From assembly GCA_016709995.1 (NCBI GenBank), contig JADJLQ010000001.1, positions 1,398,001-1,462,000 on the forward strand: DNA of 64,000 bases. The letters are read 5' to 3'. This document shows positions 16,587-25,931 of the stretch, piece after piece. The notes beneath the pieces were generated by a model that was not told the DNA's origin, did no database searches, and was given only the letters and a program-made list of their open reading frames with translations. Position 1 is the stretch's first letter. Each line of letters opens with the position of its first letter. The position numbers were made by a program, and so were the translations under genes. Origin of the DNA: Saprospiraceae bacterium. GTDB lineage: Bacteria > Bacteroidota > Bacteroidia > Chitinophagales > Saprospiraceae.

Positions 16587-17881
16587 GTGCTCTTTTCAGA
16601 GACCATGGTGAAGAGTATATCCGCATCTACAAACCTTCGATTCAACAAATAAAACTCATACGCGCGATTCGGGTATGCAAAACGCCTGCTTTAGGTGGCC
16701 ATGTATTTATTTGCAAAGATTGTGGTCATAAACATTTTGTTTATCATAGCTGTGGTCATAGTCACTGCATGATCTGTCAAAGCATCAAGCGTGAACAGTG
16801 CCTGCCTGTCCGGTAGGCAGGGATGGATAAGCTCAGCAATACTTTACTACAAGTACCTTATATCCATTCCGTTTTTATGTTACCTCATCAGCTCAATGGA
16901 CTTGCTCGCAACAATGAGTCTATTATGTATTCACTTATCCTTCGTGTCGCATGGCTAACTGTAAAATCAATTATGGCCAAATACTGTGCTACGCCTGGCA
17001 TGACTTCAATACTCCATACATTTGGATCAGACATGAAGTATCATATTCATGTCCACGCTTTGGTCACCTTTGGCGGATTATGCAAAGCATCCTGCGGAGA
17101 TGTACACACCAACCAATGGAGGTTTCCGAAATTCAGTGATAAAATCGAGCGGTATCGCACGATCTGTAGCACCTATAAAAATATTTTTATTCAAGAGTTC
17201 TTATTACTTTATCATACTCATAAAATAAATTATCACTTACCCATAGATGATATACTCCATGAAGTTCAAAAAATAAGATGGGTAGTACACAGTACTCACC
17301 CTACCATGAATACTATTGTAATCGAAAAATATCTTGCCCGATATATTAATCGCGTGGCCATTTCCAATAATAGATTACAATACCTCAAAGACAATCATAA
17401 AGTAATCATTCTGTATAATGATTACAAAAATCAGCTGTCTGGCTGCCCTGCCCCCAAAGCGTTTAAAGAACTCGATCCTATTCCCGCTATTCATCAGATA
17501 CTAGAACATGTACTCCCCCCTCATTTTCAAAAAACCAGAAAGTATGGTCTTCATCACCATTCATTTAAATGCACTCATACTATTCCCGATGCTTTACGGA
17601 GAGAGTCTGATACTGTGAGGACTTTATTTCAAATCATTACTCAGCTATGCAAGCAATCCGCCTTCAAGTGTGATCAATGTGGCTCTGATCAGCTTTACAT
17701 GGAAATCGTAATACCTGACAATAATTACATTTTCAAATTTATTTCTTTAGATTTTCTTAAAGCTCCTCCTCCAATGAATCCAGATATTAAACCCAATTTT
17801 CAGAATAATATGATGCAATCACCTGGTGCTCATGCTATTCCTATTCCATCACACAAACATTTCATCCATTCGAATGCATAA
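16493..17881 (+). pseudogene. IS91-like HUH transposase of unit B, copy 1 (interrupted)
   Basis: The N-terminal zinc-binding part (CKDCGHKHFVYHSCGHSHCMICQ) and the catalytic part are in the same frame, separated by an in-frame 21-bp palindromic insertion at 16801-16821 that brings in a TAG stop. Removing it gives the continuous KREQWMDKLSN. Catalytic motifs are the HUH site in KYHIHVHALV and the tyrosine pair in KYLARYINRVAIS. The C-terminus has another CDQCG zinc knuckle. The exact start is uncertain. It may still be made as two pieces, with the second starting at ATG 16823. Confidence 0.8.
16801..16821. repeat. Palindromic mini-insertion in unit B transposase, copy 1
   Basis: This is a 21-base palindrome starting CCTGCCTG and ending AGGCAGG, inserted in frame within the transposase; its TAG triplet terminates the reading frame. 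It is present at the same place in copy 2 (23405-23425), so it predates the duplication. Confidence 0.75.
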
Positions 17882-18060
17882 AAAGAAGATCAATACGACT
17901 AACTTTTGCACCACATGATTCAGCTACATATTTTTTGCTATGCAAGCCATCATATTTATCCTTCCGTAAGGGGTCAAAATCGTTTTAAACCACCATTCAC
18001 TCTTATCACACTTACCCTTACTGGACTAATTGAGATTTTCTTTGCCAGGATAGCGGCTTC

Positions 18061-18156
18061 GTTCAACTTGGAATGTTGATGAATCCCACTTTGAAAGAAT
18101 TGCTTATTTTTGGACGCAGCATGAGGGAATTCATTCAACATTCCTTTGTGTTAGCA
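18061..18156 (+). other. attC site closing unit B copy 1
   Basis: R'' is GTTCAAC (18061-18067) and R' is GTTAGCA (G at 18150). The arms GGAATGTTGATGAATCCC and GGGAATTCATTCAACATTCC pair with two extrahelical bases on one side, the hallmark of attC strand selection. The length is 96 bp. Between the transposase stop and R'' (17882-18060) no gene is seen. Confidence 0.85.
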
Positions 18157-18196
18157 GCAATAATTTCACGACATTCATAACCAAAATCATAACAAA

Positions 18197-19564
18197 ATGG
18201 CAGACTTTAAATTCATTCATCTTTCAGACTTGCATTTTCATGGAGGCTCTTCTCAACGACACAAGACACACTCGCATTCCATACCGCATTTAAAGGGCAT
18301 TCAAAAAGTTGTCCAAAAGGAAAAAGAAAATATGGATAGATTAATCATTAGTGGTGATATTAGCCATTATGGAGACGATGACAACTTGTTGAGAGCAAAA
18401 CAATGGATTTTTAGTTCAATGGAAATTGGGAACGAGGAAAGAATATCTCTTGGTCTTGATGAAAATGAGCATGATAAAGTGAGATTAGTTCCAGGTAATC
18501 ATGATGCTTGGAATTCAAAATCAAGAAATGGAAAAATAATTGACATACGACAAAAATCTCTAGAAAACTTTAATTATGTTTTCAGAAGAAATGGCAAAGA
18601 TGTTATTCCTTTTCCCGATGGTTATTATTTCGATTGGTTACAGAAAGGCGAGCGTGGTGTATTCATTGTATTCCTTGACTCAAGTTACATGGGGGACACA
18701 CAAATTGAGAATGAAAATCCAGAGCTTACTATAATAGACAGAGTTGCAAAAGGAAAGATATCTAAAAAACAAGCTGAAAGCGTCCTTATGCTTTATGACA
18801 AAGGTTTATTGGGTAAACTTGAAGACCCCTATAATAGTGGTAAGTATATAGACAAATCTGTTTTTTCTAAGGCTTTGAAAATTGTTGTAATGCACCACTA
18901 TATTTTTGAGCCTTCTGGACAAAAGCGTGAGCCACTTCTTCAACTTAGAGAAAAAGAATCTGTTTTTAAAAATTTTGCTTTAGCAGACACAGACATTCTA
19001 ATGTGCGGTCACAAGCATTATGCTGAAATTAAAGACCATTTGTATTTACATCATTTTGATAGAAGAGCAAAGGCAAGGTATATTTTTAATTATTTCAGAA
19101 GACTTATTGGAATTCACTCACTGCCATTCCAATATTCCGACAAAAAGGGCAAAAAAGAAAACAAACTAATTTCTACTTTGATTTCTCTTTTCTTGATAAA
19201 TAAGTATAAATCTCATAATGACAACAAAGACATAATATCAGACGACAGCTTTATAGAACCATTGTCAGAAATTTTAGTCAGAGGGATTGACAATCCAGAG
19301 GGTTTTGAAGCAGAATTAAAATCCTTTATCAACGAATGCAACGCTTCTGCTCTTGATGATGGCATTTTGGACGAGGCAGAACTTTCTGAAATAACAAAAA
19401 GAGTTAGAACATCACTTAGTGCAGAGGAGAGAGAAAAACTAAAGGAACTTACTAAACACTTGAAAAGAGTAATCAAAGAATTATTCTCAAGACAGTTTTT
19501 ACAATTAATGGTTGGCTCAGCTTGCAAAGCACATGACGATGAAAAAAAAATACAGGTCCTTTAA
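18197..19564 (+). CDS. Calcineurin-like metallophosphoesterase
   Basis: This is a 455-residue protein with the full two-metal phosphoesterase signature: LSDLHFHG (D-x-H), SGDISHYGD (GD), VPGNHDAW (GNHD), VVMHHYIF (metal His) and MCGHKHYAEI (GHxH). Members hydrolyse phosphoesters in nucleotides, nucleic acids or proteins; the substrate here is unknown. After residue 300 there is a charged, helical C-terminal region. At the A-run near 19544-19552 the frame probably slips: with one A fewer the protein continues KKYRSFNVYKIDILSDGYK and ends at 19706, about 50 residues later. It is the single gene of cassette 18151-19842. Confidence 0.85.
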   Translation: MADFKFIHLSDLHFHGGSSQRHKTHSHSIPHLKGIQKVVQKEKENMDRLIISGDISHYGDDDNLLRAKQWIFSSMEIGNEERISLGLDENEHDKVRLVPGNHDAWNSKSRNGKIIDIRQKSLENFNYVFRRNGKDVIPFPDGYYFDWLQKGERGVFIVFLDSSYMGDTQIENENPELTIIDRVAKGKISKKQAESVLMLYDKGLLGKLEDPYNSGKYIDKSVFSKALKIVVMHHYIFEPSGQKREPLLQLREKESVFKNFALADTDILMCGHKHYAEIKDHLYLHHFDRRAKARYIFNYFRRLIGIHSLPFQYSDKKGKKENKLISTLISLFLINKYKSHNDNKDIISDDSFIEPLSEILVRGIDNPEGFEAELKSFINECNASALDDGILDEAELSEITKRVRTSLSAEEREKLKELTKHLKRVIKELFSRQFLQLMVGSACKAHDDEKKIQVL

Positions 19565-19718
19565 CGTATATAAAATTGATATTTTATCTGATGGATATAA
19601 AGTGAAATGCGAAAAATACATTTGGGATAAAAGTTCAAATGACTACAATGAGAATCCAACATCAGTTACTTATGAATTTACAGACAAAAATAGACCATTA
19701 CACTAACGGCATTACTGC

Positions 19719-19848
19719 TGCTAACACGGGTTTTGCGTCAGGCGGGGTGATGTGCAAACTTGGAGCTTTGTACTTCTTCAAGTGTAGTGCAGGTTGACAG
19801 TTTAGTGCTTCGAAACCCGCCCGAACGCAAAGCCCAAAAACGTTAGCG
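19719..19848 (+). other. attC site of cassette 9
   Basis: R'' TGCTAAC (19719-19725) lies in TGCTGCTAAC, exact complement of the cassette start GTTAGCAGCA at 18150. R' is GTTAGCG (G at 19842). It belongs to the roughly 130-bp class with GGGTTTTGCG/CGCAAAGCCC outer arms and GGCGGGG/CCCGCC inner arms. Confidence 0.9.
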
Positions 19849-19925
19849 GTCATGCTTGGGCGACAATACCGACTTGAAACTGACGAGCTTTGAACAAACA
19901 GAAATATTAAAATTGGACTCATACC

Positions 19926-20573
19926 TTGACAAACATATCGCAACAGTTAGACGACAAATTTCGGCTGACATTAACGACACGACTGTTGACAATGTCGTGC
20001 GGACTTTTAGCGTTCCATCTTGAGGACAAGAACTCATCATCTTTTCAGGACTATTACTTCCTGACTTTGACCAACGAAAATTACTTTCTCACTTCACCGA
20101 CATTTTTCAGGGATTTTAAGAAGCGGTATTCCTTACAAGGCATTGACAACGGTTATCTGGACAGATTAGAAAGTGATAAGCAAAATATCTTGTCACTTCT
20201 ACAAGCCGACAATTTAACCGACTTGTATTTTGACTATTTCGCAAAGGCAAATATCAAACACGGGGCGACAACGGTTGACAAGGACTTGGGTTCTTTCTTC
20301 GCTAAACTTGTTCATACTTTTAAACCTGCTGACTACTGTGCGTTAGACAATCCAATCAAAGACTATTTCGGACTTAAACGAGAGAGTTTCTTTATCGCTT
20401 TTTCAATTATCAGTTCAGCTTACAAACTTTGGGCTGCGAACAACTTAAAATTGTTGGCAGACATAAAACAACAATTTGAAAATATTGACAACAAACATTT
20501 AATTCAGCACGACAAAGTTACGGACTTAAAACTTCTTGATTTGGTTTACTGGACCAAAGCAAACCTTAATTAA
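19926..20573 (+). CDS. Cassette-encoded protein of unknown function
   Basis: This is a 215-residue open frame (TTG start) for a soluble protein with no family I recognise. It is rich in Asp, Phe and Tyr and contains a helical C-terminal half (LGSFFAKLVHTFKPADYCALDNPIKDYFGL). In the overlapping frame from about 19854 the upstream sequence also reads as good protein (TSFEQTEILKLDSYLDKHIATVRRQISADINDTTVDNVVRTFSVPS) up to about 20021. One frameshift near 20020 would join the two into a protein of about 240 residues beginning close to the cassette start. The first residues of the 215-residue frame are therefore probably spurious. Confidence 0.6.
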   Translation: MTNISQQLDDKFRLTLTTRLLTMSCGLLAFHLEDKNSSSFQDYYFLTLTNENYFLTSPTFFRDFKKRYSLQGIDNGYLDRLESDKQNILSLLQADNLTDLYFDYFAKANIKHGATTVDKDLGSFFAKLVHTFKPADYCALDNPIKDYFGLKRESFFIAFSIISSAYKLWAANNLKLLADIKQQFENIDNKHLIQHDKVTDLKLLDLVYWTKANLN

Positions 20574-20609
20574 AATAAACGCAAAAAACTTAAACTAAAA
20601 ACAAGCAAA

Positions 20610-20795
20610 ATGAAAAAATCAACAATCCTTTTACTGACCATTGGAACATTATGTATGAGTTTTACCCTACTTACAAGACATTTCTTTAAGACATCCTTAG
20701 ACATTGAGGATTTTTTGAAAGGGCTTGGGGTTGCTTTCATTATTTCGTCCCTATTTGTCCAAAGGAAACTTCAGGGTAAGTCTCTCAATTCCTAA
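20610..20795 (+). CDS. Small membrane protein
   Basis: This is a 61-residue protein with two hydrophobic segments (STILLLTIGTLCMSFTLL and LGVAFIISSLFV) joined by a short polar loop containing acidic residues. It is preceded by a run of A-rich sequence and lies 37 bp after the previous gene in the same cassette. Similar small two-helix proteins are common in Bacteroidota; function unknown. Confidence 0.6.
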   Translation: MKKSTILLLTIGTLCMSFTLLTRHFFKTSLDIEDFLKGLGVAFIISSLFVQRKLQGKSLNS

Positions 20796-20820
20796 TGTTC
20801 ACAGACAAAATAGCACGAAC

Positions 20821-20952
20821 CGCTAACAAGGGGTTTGCAATAGCGGGGGTTACATGCTTCGCAGACGCATTTGTGCAAGATGGTAGTTCAGTTCTCTGAA
20901 TGAAGTTTAGTGCTAAAACACCCCGCCAATGCAAACCCCCGAAACGTTAGCG
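20821..20952 (+). other. attC site of cassette 10
   Basis: R'' CGCTAAC (20821-20827) lies in ACCGCTAAC, complement of the cassette start GTTAGCGGT at 19842. R' is GTTAGCG (G at 20946). The outer arms GGGGTTTGCAAT and ATGCAAACCCCC and inner GCGGGG/CCCCGC pair; 132 bp. Confidence 0.9.
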
Positions 20953-20972
20953 GCAAGCATAAAATACGAAAA

Positions 20973-22037
20973 ATGAAATTAACACTTAGAAATATCTCTT
21001 TATTGATTTTAGTTTCTTCATTTGTTTCTTGTAATGGACAGGTTAAAAATGACAAACCATCACCCGAAGTTGAGAAGGTTACAGAAGTAATCAAAATTCC
21101 TCTTCCGAAAGACGGATTTTCAAATGGTTTCCTAGACATAGACGGTACGATTTGGTTCACAAGTAGTAATGGTATTTACCATTTTGACGGTAAAACATGT
21201 AAGAATTATACTATGAAAGACGGATTGAGTAGTAATCGAGTCTTTCAATACTTTCCGACAATAAAAACAATCTATGGTTCGGAACTCAAAATGGTTTAAC
21301 CAAATACGACAGAAAAGTTTGAACAAATACCGCTGCCATACCATGACACCACAACAGGTTGGATTAGCACCGTTTACCCCACTCTAAGCCCCAATGCTGC
21401 TTATGCTTTAGCAACCGATAACAACAACAACTTATGGATTGGCACTGGTGGTGCTGGAGCCTATTGCTATGATGGGAAAAACTTCAAATCCTATTTAACC
21501 GAAATCGGACAAAAACAAATAGATAGTTTGTACCACAATTGGATTCCTTTTATAAGAAAAGATAGCAAAGGAAATATGTGGTTTGCATCAATGACCCACG
21601 GTGGAGTCAGTCAATTTGATGGTAAAGAATTTACACAATATTTGATAAAAGATGGATTATGTGAAGACCAAATACGAACTATTTACTGCGACAAATCTGG
21701 AAAGATATGGTTTGGGTTTAACGGGAATAGAAATAGTGGATTAACTGTTTATGACGGTAGCTCATTCAAAACATATTTTATTGAAGACGGTCTTTGCAAT
21801 AAGCGAATTCGTGCAATTTATGAAGATAAAAATGGTAATCTTTGGCTTGGTGCTGACTTGGTTAACTTATGCATTTTTGATGGTCAAAAGTTTTCTGAAT
21901 TTAACTACACCGGAAAGGCATTCTCTAATGTACTATTCATTTTTGGCGATTTAGATGATAATATTTGGTTTGGTGGAGCGAATGGAATTTGGAAATATGA
22001 TGGAGAAATAGTAACTGAAATGACTACGAATAAATAG
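20973..22037 (+). pseudogene. Two-component-regulator-propeller lipoprotein (frameshifted)
   Basis: It begins as a lipoprotein (MKLTLRNISLLILVSSFVSCNGQ) and continues with repeated propeller motifs of the sensor-domain (Reg_prop) type: IWFTSSNGIYHFDGK, LWIGTGGAGAYCYDGK, MWFASMTHGGVSQFDGK, IWFGFNGNRN, LWLGADLVN, IWFGGANGIWKYDGE. Frame breaks near 21255 and 21315 separate the first 109 codons from the rest; both adjacent frames give continuous propeller sequence across the breaks. In intact relatives such propellers sense extracellular carbohydrates, but here no kinase domain follows. Single gene of cassette 20947-22175. Confidence 0.7.
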
Positions 22038-22049
22038 TAAAATGGCAAC

Positions 22050-22181
22050 AGCAAACAGGCGCTTGGCAAAAAAGCGGGTTCAGTGGTTAAATGAAGCATT
22101 GTGCTTCGTATCAAGTTTAGTGCTGGCAGACAGTTTTGTGATTCGAGATCCGCTTCTTCGCAAAGCCCCAAACCGTTGAAC
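22050..22181 (+). other. attC site of cassette 11
   Basis: R'' AGCAAAC (22050-22056) matches the complement of the cassette start (GTTAGCG) only partly. R' is GTTGAAC (G at 22175). It is a 132-bp site with the usual CTTGGCAAA/TTCGCAAAG and GCGGG/CCGC arms. The degraded R'' sets it apart from its neighbours. Confidence 0.65.
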
Positions 22182-22284
22182 AAACCCTTTTGCTAAAGTC
22201 TGTTTCATCATCGCTTTTTCATCAACATACTCGTCATAGTATTTACATTTGAATCAATGAATTCAATCACTAAATCTATATTCT

Positions 22285-23190
22285 ATGATATTGTATGATT
22301 CGCATTTACTAGAGTACAAGAATTTTATGATTCTTAAAAATTTTAGCCCCGGACTATCAAGACCTATTATCAAATAGTGCATTATTATCTTCGATACTGT
22401 CATGATCATCATCCCAACGAAGAGTTAACTGACGACATAGCTAAAGAATATATATTACATCGATATGCTCTAGGTCTTGACTGGCAGACCGTGAACAGTG
22501 ACTATTCTTCTATTCAAAAATTTTATAAGAATATAATCTTAATGCCCTGGAATATTAAAAAAATACCTAGACCGCGCAAAGAGAAGAAACTACCCACTAT
22601 ATTATCCAAAGAAGATGTAGTCAAAATCATTGAGAATGCCCCTACCTATAAACAACAGGTATTACTCACCTTCATTTATACCACAGGCATGAGACTCAGC
22701 GAATCTATTAATGTATGTTTTGAAGACATTGACAGTAACAGATTACAGATACGAGTAAATAAAGGCAAGGGAAATAAAGATCGATTTATATTGGTGCCCC
22801 CTGTACTCATTGATCTTCTACGAGATTATTATAAAAAAGTAAAACCCATAAAATATTTATTTAATGGTATTCACAAAGGAAAGCCTTACTCTCCCAGATC
22901 TGTACAGCTTACCATGGCACAAAGTAAAAAAGTTGGCACATATAAACAAGAAATGTTCTATACACACTACGAAACTGTTATGCAACCCATCATCTCGAAG
23001 GTGGCACACCTGCCTGACGGCAGTCAGGGATTTAGTATTCCTACAGGAGCAAATGGGGCATAAAAATCTGCGTACCACCATTCGCTACATTGGATTATGT
23101 GTAGAAAGGCATCGATATATCAAACACCCAATCGACTCTCTACAGATCCGTTATCAACCAAATCGGGGTATTCCAACACCAATAGCATAG
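22285..23190 (+). pseudogene. Tyrosine recombinase of unit B, copy 2 (disrupted)
   Basis: This has the same protein as copy 1. A C is missing from the CCCCC run near 22346, an A is added near 22925, two bases (CA) are missing near 22965, and the 20-bp palindrome at 23009-23028 again splits HLEGG from DLVFLQEQ. The A-run break near 15916 in copy 1 is not present here (SSIQKFYKNIILMPW reads through), so the two copies complement each other in showing the ancestral reading. Confidence 0.8.
23009..23028. repeat. Palindromic mini-insertion in unit B recombinase, copy 2
   Basis: Same 20-base palindrome and same position in the gene as 16405-16424. Confidence 0.75.
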
Positions 23191-24345
23191 GTGCTCTTTT
23201 CAGAGACCATGGTGAAGAGTATATCCGCATCTACAAACCTTCGATTCAACAAATAAAACTCATACGCGCGATTCGGGTATGCAAAACGCCTGCTTTAGGT
23301 GGTCATGTATTTATTTGCAAAGATTGTGGTCATAAACATTTTGTTTATCATAGCTGTGGTCATAGTCACTGCATGATCTGTCAAAGCATCAAGCGTGAAC
23401 AGTGCCTGCCTGTCCGGTAGGCAGGGATGGATAAGCTCAGCAATACTTTACTACAAGTACCATATATCCATTCCGTTTTTACGTTACCTCATCAGCTCAA
23501 TGGACTTGCTCGCAACAATGAGTCTATTATGTATTCACTTATCCTTCGTGTCGCATGGCTAACTGTAAAATCAATTATGGCCAAATACTGTGCTACGCCT
23601 GGCATGACTTCAATACTCCATACATTTGGATCAGACATGAAGTATCATATTCATGTCCACGCTTTGGTCACCTTTGGCGGATTATGCAAAGCATCCTGCG
23701 GAGATGTACACACCAACCAATGGAGGTTTCCGAAATTCAGTGATAAAATCGAGCGGTATCGCACGATCTGTAGCACCTATAAAAATATTTTTATTCAAGA
23801 GTTCTTATTACTTTATCATACTCATAAAATAAATTATCACTTACCTATAGATGATATACTCCATGAAGTTGAAAAAATAAGATGGGTAGTACACAGTACT
23901 CACCCTACCATGAATACTATTGTAATCGAAAAATATCTTGCCCGATATATTAATCGCGTGGCCATTTCCAATAATAGATTACAATACCTCAAAGACAATC
24001 ATAAAGGATGGTCTTCATCACCATTCATTTAAATGCACTCATACTATTCCCGATGCTTTACAGAGAGAGTCTGATACTGTGAGGACTTTATTTCAAATCA
24101 TTACTCAGCTATGCAAGCAATCCGCCTTCAAGTGTGATCAATGTGGCTCTGATCAGCTTTACATGGAAATCGTAATACCTGACAATAATTACATTTTTAA
24201 ATTTATTTCTTCAGATTTTCTTAAAGCTCCTCCTCCAATGAATCCAGATATTAAACCCAATTTTCAGAATAATATGATGCAATCACCTGGTGCTCATGCT
24301 ATTCCTATTCCATCACACAAACATTTCATCCATTCGAATGCATAA
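23097..24345 (+). pseudogene. IS91-like transposase of unit B, copy 2 (interrupted and deleted)
   Basis: The zinc-binding N-terminus, the KYHIHVHALV HUH motif and the KYLARYINRVAIS tyrosine motif are kept. The palindrome at 23405-23425 brings in the same in-frame TAG as copy 1, and a 140-bp deletion at about 24007 removes the region after the catalytic tyrosines. The C-terminal zinc knuckle survives in a shifted frame. It is clearly defective through the deletion, whatever the status of the homopolymer indels. Confidence 0.8.
23405..23425. repeat. Palindromic mini-insertion in unit B transposase, copy 2
   Basis: Same 21-base palindrome with in-frame TAG as at 16801-16821. Confidence 0.75.
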
Positions 24346-24523
24346 AAGAAGATCAATACGACTAACTTTTGCACCACATGATTCAGCTACATATTTTTTG
24401 CTATGCAAGCCATCATATTTATCCTTCCGTAAGGGGTCAAAATCGTTTTAAACCACCATTCACTCTTATCACACTTACCCTTACTGGACTAATTGAGATT
24501 TTCTTTGCCAGGATAGCGGCTTC

Positions 24524-24619
24524 GTTCAACTTGGAATGTTGATGAATCCCACTTTGAAAGAATTGCTTATTTTTGGACGCAGCATGAGGGAATTCATTCA
24601 ACATTCCTTTGTGTTACAG
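24524..24619 (+). other. attC site closing unit B copy 2
   Basis: Same 96-bp hairpin as 18061-18156: R'' GTTCAAC, and R' GTTACAG with G at 24613. Sequence between the transposase remnant and R'' (24346-24523) contains no gene. Confidence 0.85.
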
Positions 24620-25087
24620 GCAAGCGTAGGACGACCGTGCAACCTTGACAATTCCGACTATAATTGGAATAACATATGGTATAACCAGTGCCCTCAATGT
24701 CAAAAATTGTCACTGATCTTGGTTGCAGTGTGTTTTAAAGATGATTCATAATTGGCGAGAAGATGACCAGAGCAACACCCTCAACTATGCAAGGCAGCTT
24801 GCTAGTGCAATCAATTTCTAAAAATAAAAAAATGTAATCAAAAACGTAAATTACAAGGTAAAAAATCATAAATTTAACATTCAAATGAATTAAAATTGCC
24901 TACAACCCATCAACACCCAATAAAAATGATAACAACTCACCACCTTAAGCTGCATCATGCATCCATACTTTACACCTTAGATACTACCACCTGCTTGTCC
25001 GTCAACATAAAAGTATACCGACAGCCCAATAAGAGTACCGTGGAGCATAAGCCTTTTTTTGTGGGCTGTCGGATACTTTTATAAATG
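24614..25087 (+). mobile_element. Chimeric remnant cassette: foreign start fused to a unit A end
   Basis: The first roughly 50 bases (from TTACAGGCAAGCG) are unlike unit A. From about 24668 the sequence is the last part of the unit A transposase (NNIWYNQCPQCQKLSLILVAVCFKDDS, stop at 24751) followed by the complete unit A 3' region and hairpin. It is best explained as a third unit A that lost its left part by deletion into the start of another cassette. Substitutions relative to copies 1 and 2 (for example CPQC for CPHC) show it is an older lineage. Confidence 0.75.
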
Positions 25088-25093
25088 TTACCT
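25000..25093 (+). other. attC site of the chimeric remnant
   Basis: This is the third copy of the 94-bp unit A hairpin, with R'' CGTCAAC and R' GTTACCT (G at 25087). A few substitutions distinguish it from the other two. Confidence 0.75.
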
Positions 25094-25237
25094 GCAATCG
25101 TAGGGCGACACGTTACAAATAGACAAACATGAAAAACAAACAAACAATAAAACAGTTCCGTAACTATTGTTACAGTACAGCAACTTTTTAAGACTTACAT
25201 TTGAAACTAATTAATTAAACAATTTAAATCAAAAAAC

Positions 25238-25714
25238 ATGAACAAAATAAATGCAATAGGGCTAGACAATGACAAGGCTAAACATTTGGCAGAAAAATTA
25301 AACGAGCTATTGGCCAACTATTCAATTTTTTATCAAAATACGAGAGGTTATCATTGGAACATTAAAGGAGAGAAATTTTTTGAACTTCATTTGAAATTTG
25401 AAGAATTGTACAATGACCTATTATTAAAAGTAGACGAAGTTGCGGAAAGAATTCTAACATTGGGACATACACCAAAACACAATTATGCTGACTATCGCAC
25501 AACTTCAAAAATCAAAGAAAGTGTGTTTGTAAGTGATGGAATAAAGGCTGTTGAAGATATTTTAGCCTCGTTTCAGACAATTATTATTCTACAAAGAGAA
25601 CTCCTTGTAATTGCTTCTGACGCAGGTGACGAAGGAACAAATGCTTTAATGAGCGACTACATTAGGTTACAAGAAAAATCAGTTTGGATGTACTCTTCAT
25701 TTTTGAAAAAATAG
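25238..25714 (+). CDS. Dps-family ferritin-like protein
   Basis: This is a 158-residue DNA-starvation/stress protein of the Dps family. The ferroxidase residues are visible in helix A/B: GYHWNIKG (His), FFELHLKFEELYNDL (conserved His and Glu/Asp) and KVDEVAERILTLG. Length and pattern match the family. Dps dodecamers oxidise and store iron using H2O2 and may coat DNA. It is the only gene in cassette 25088-25855; the roughly 150-bp leader between the core site and the ATG contains no gene and is long enough for its own promoter. Confidence 0.9.
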   Translation: MNKINAIGLDNDKAKHLAEKLNELLANYSIFYQNTRGYHWNIKGEKFFELHLKFEELYNDLLLKVDEVAERILTLGHTPKHNYADYRTTSKIKESVFVSDGIKAVEDILASFQTIIILQRELLVIASDAGDEGTNALMSDYIRLQEKSVWMYSSFLKK

Positions 25715-25730
25715 TAGTAAAAACGCCAGC

Positions 25731-25861
25731 AGATAACACGGGTTTTGCAAAAGCTGGACTTCAGTGCTAAATTGAACTTTTAGAATTCTAATGAACATTG
25801 TGCTAAATTTGAACATTCGTACTTCTAATCCCAGCCTTCGCAAAGCCCGAAAACGTTCTAT
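25731..25861 (+). other. attC site of cassette 14
   Basis: R'' AGATAAC (25731-25737) in GCAGATAAC is complementary to the cassette start GTTACCTGC except for one position that can pair G-T. R' is GTTCTAT (G at 25855). 131 bp, with GGGTTTTGC/GCAAAGCCC outer arms. Confidence 0.85.
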
Positions 25862-25931
25862 GCCATTCTTAACGACATCTCCGACATAACATAATTCAAA
25901 GGGCTGAAAGAAAATCAAAGAATGAAATTAT

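Larger units (their letters stand above)
15570..18150 (+). mobile_element. Cassette-like mobile unit B, copy 1
   Basis: The unit begins TTGAACAAACCC after G15569 and ends in an attC hairpin at 18061-18156 whose R'' core GTTCAAC is the exact complement of the unit start GTTGAAC. It therefore behaves as a bona fide cassette. It carries a tyrosine recombinase and an IS91-like transposase, both interrupted by 20-21-bp palindromes. A second copy with the same ends lies at 22176-24613 between different neighbours. Confidence 0.8.
22176..24613 (+). mobile_element. Cassette-like mobile unit B, copy 2
   Basis: This has the same start (TTGAACAAACCC) and the same closing hairpin (24524-24619) as copy 1, and the same two palindromic insertions, so it derives from an already interrupted copy. 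It lacks 140 bp of the transposase gene between two AAAG repeats and differs by several homopolymer indels. Neighbouring cassettes differ from those of copy 1. Confidence 0.8.
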
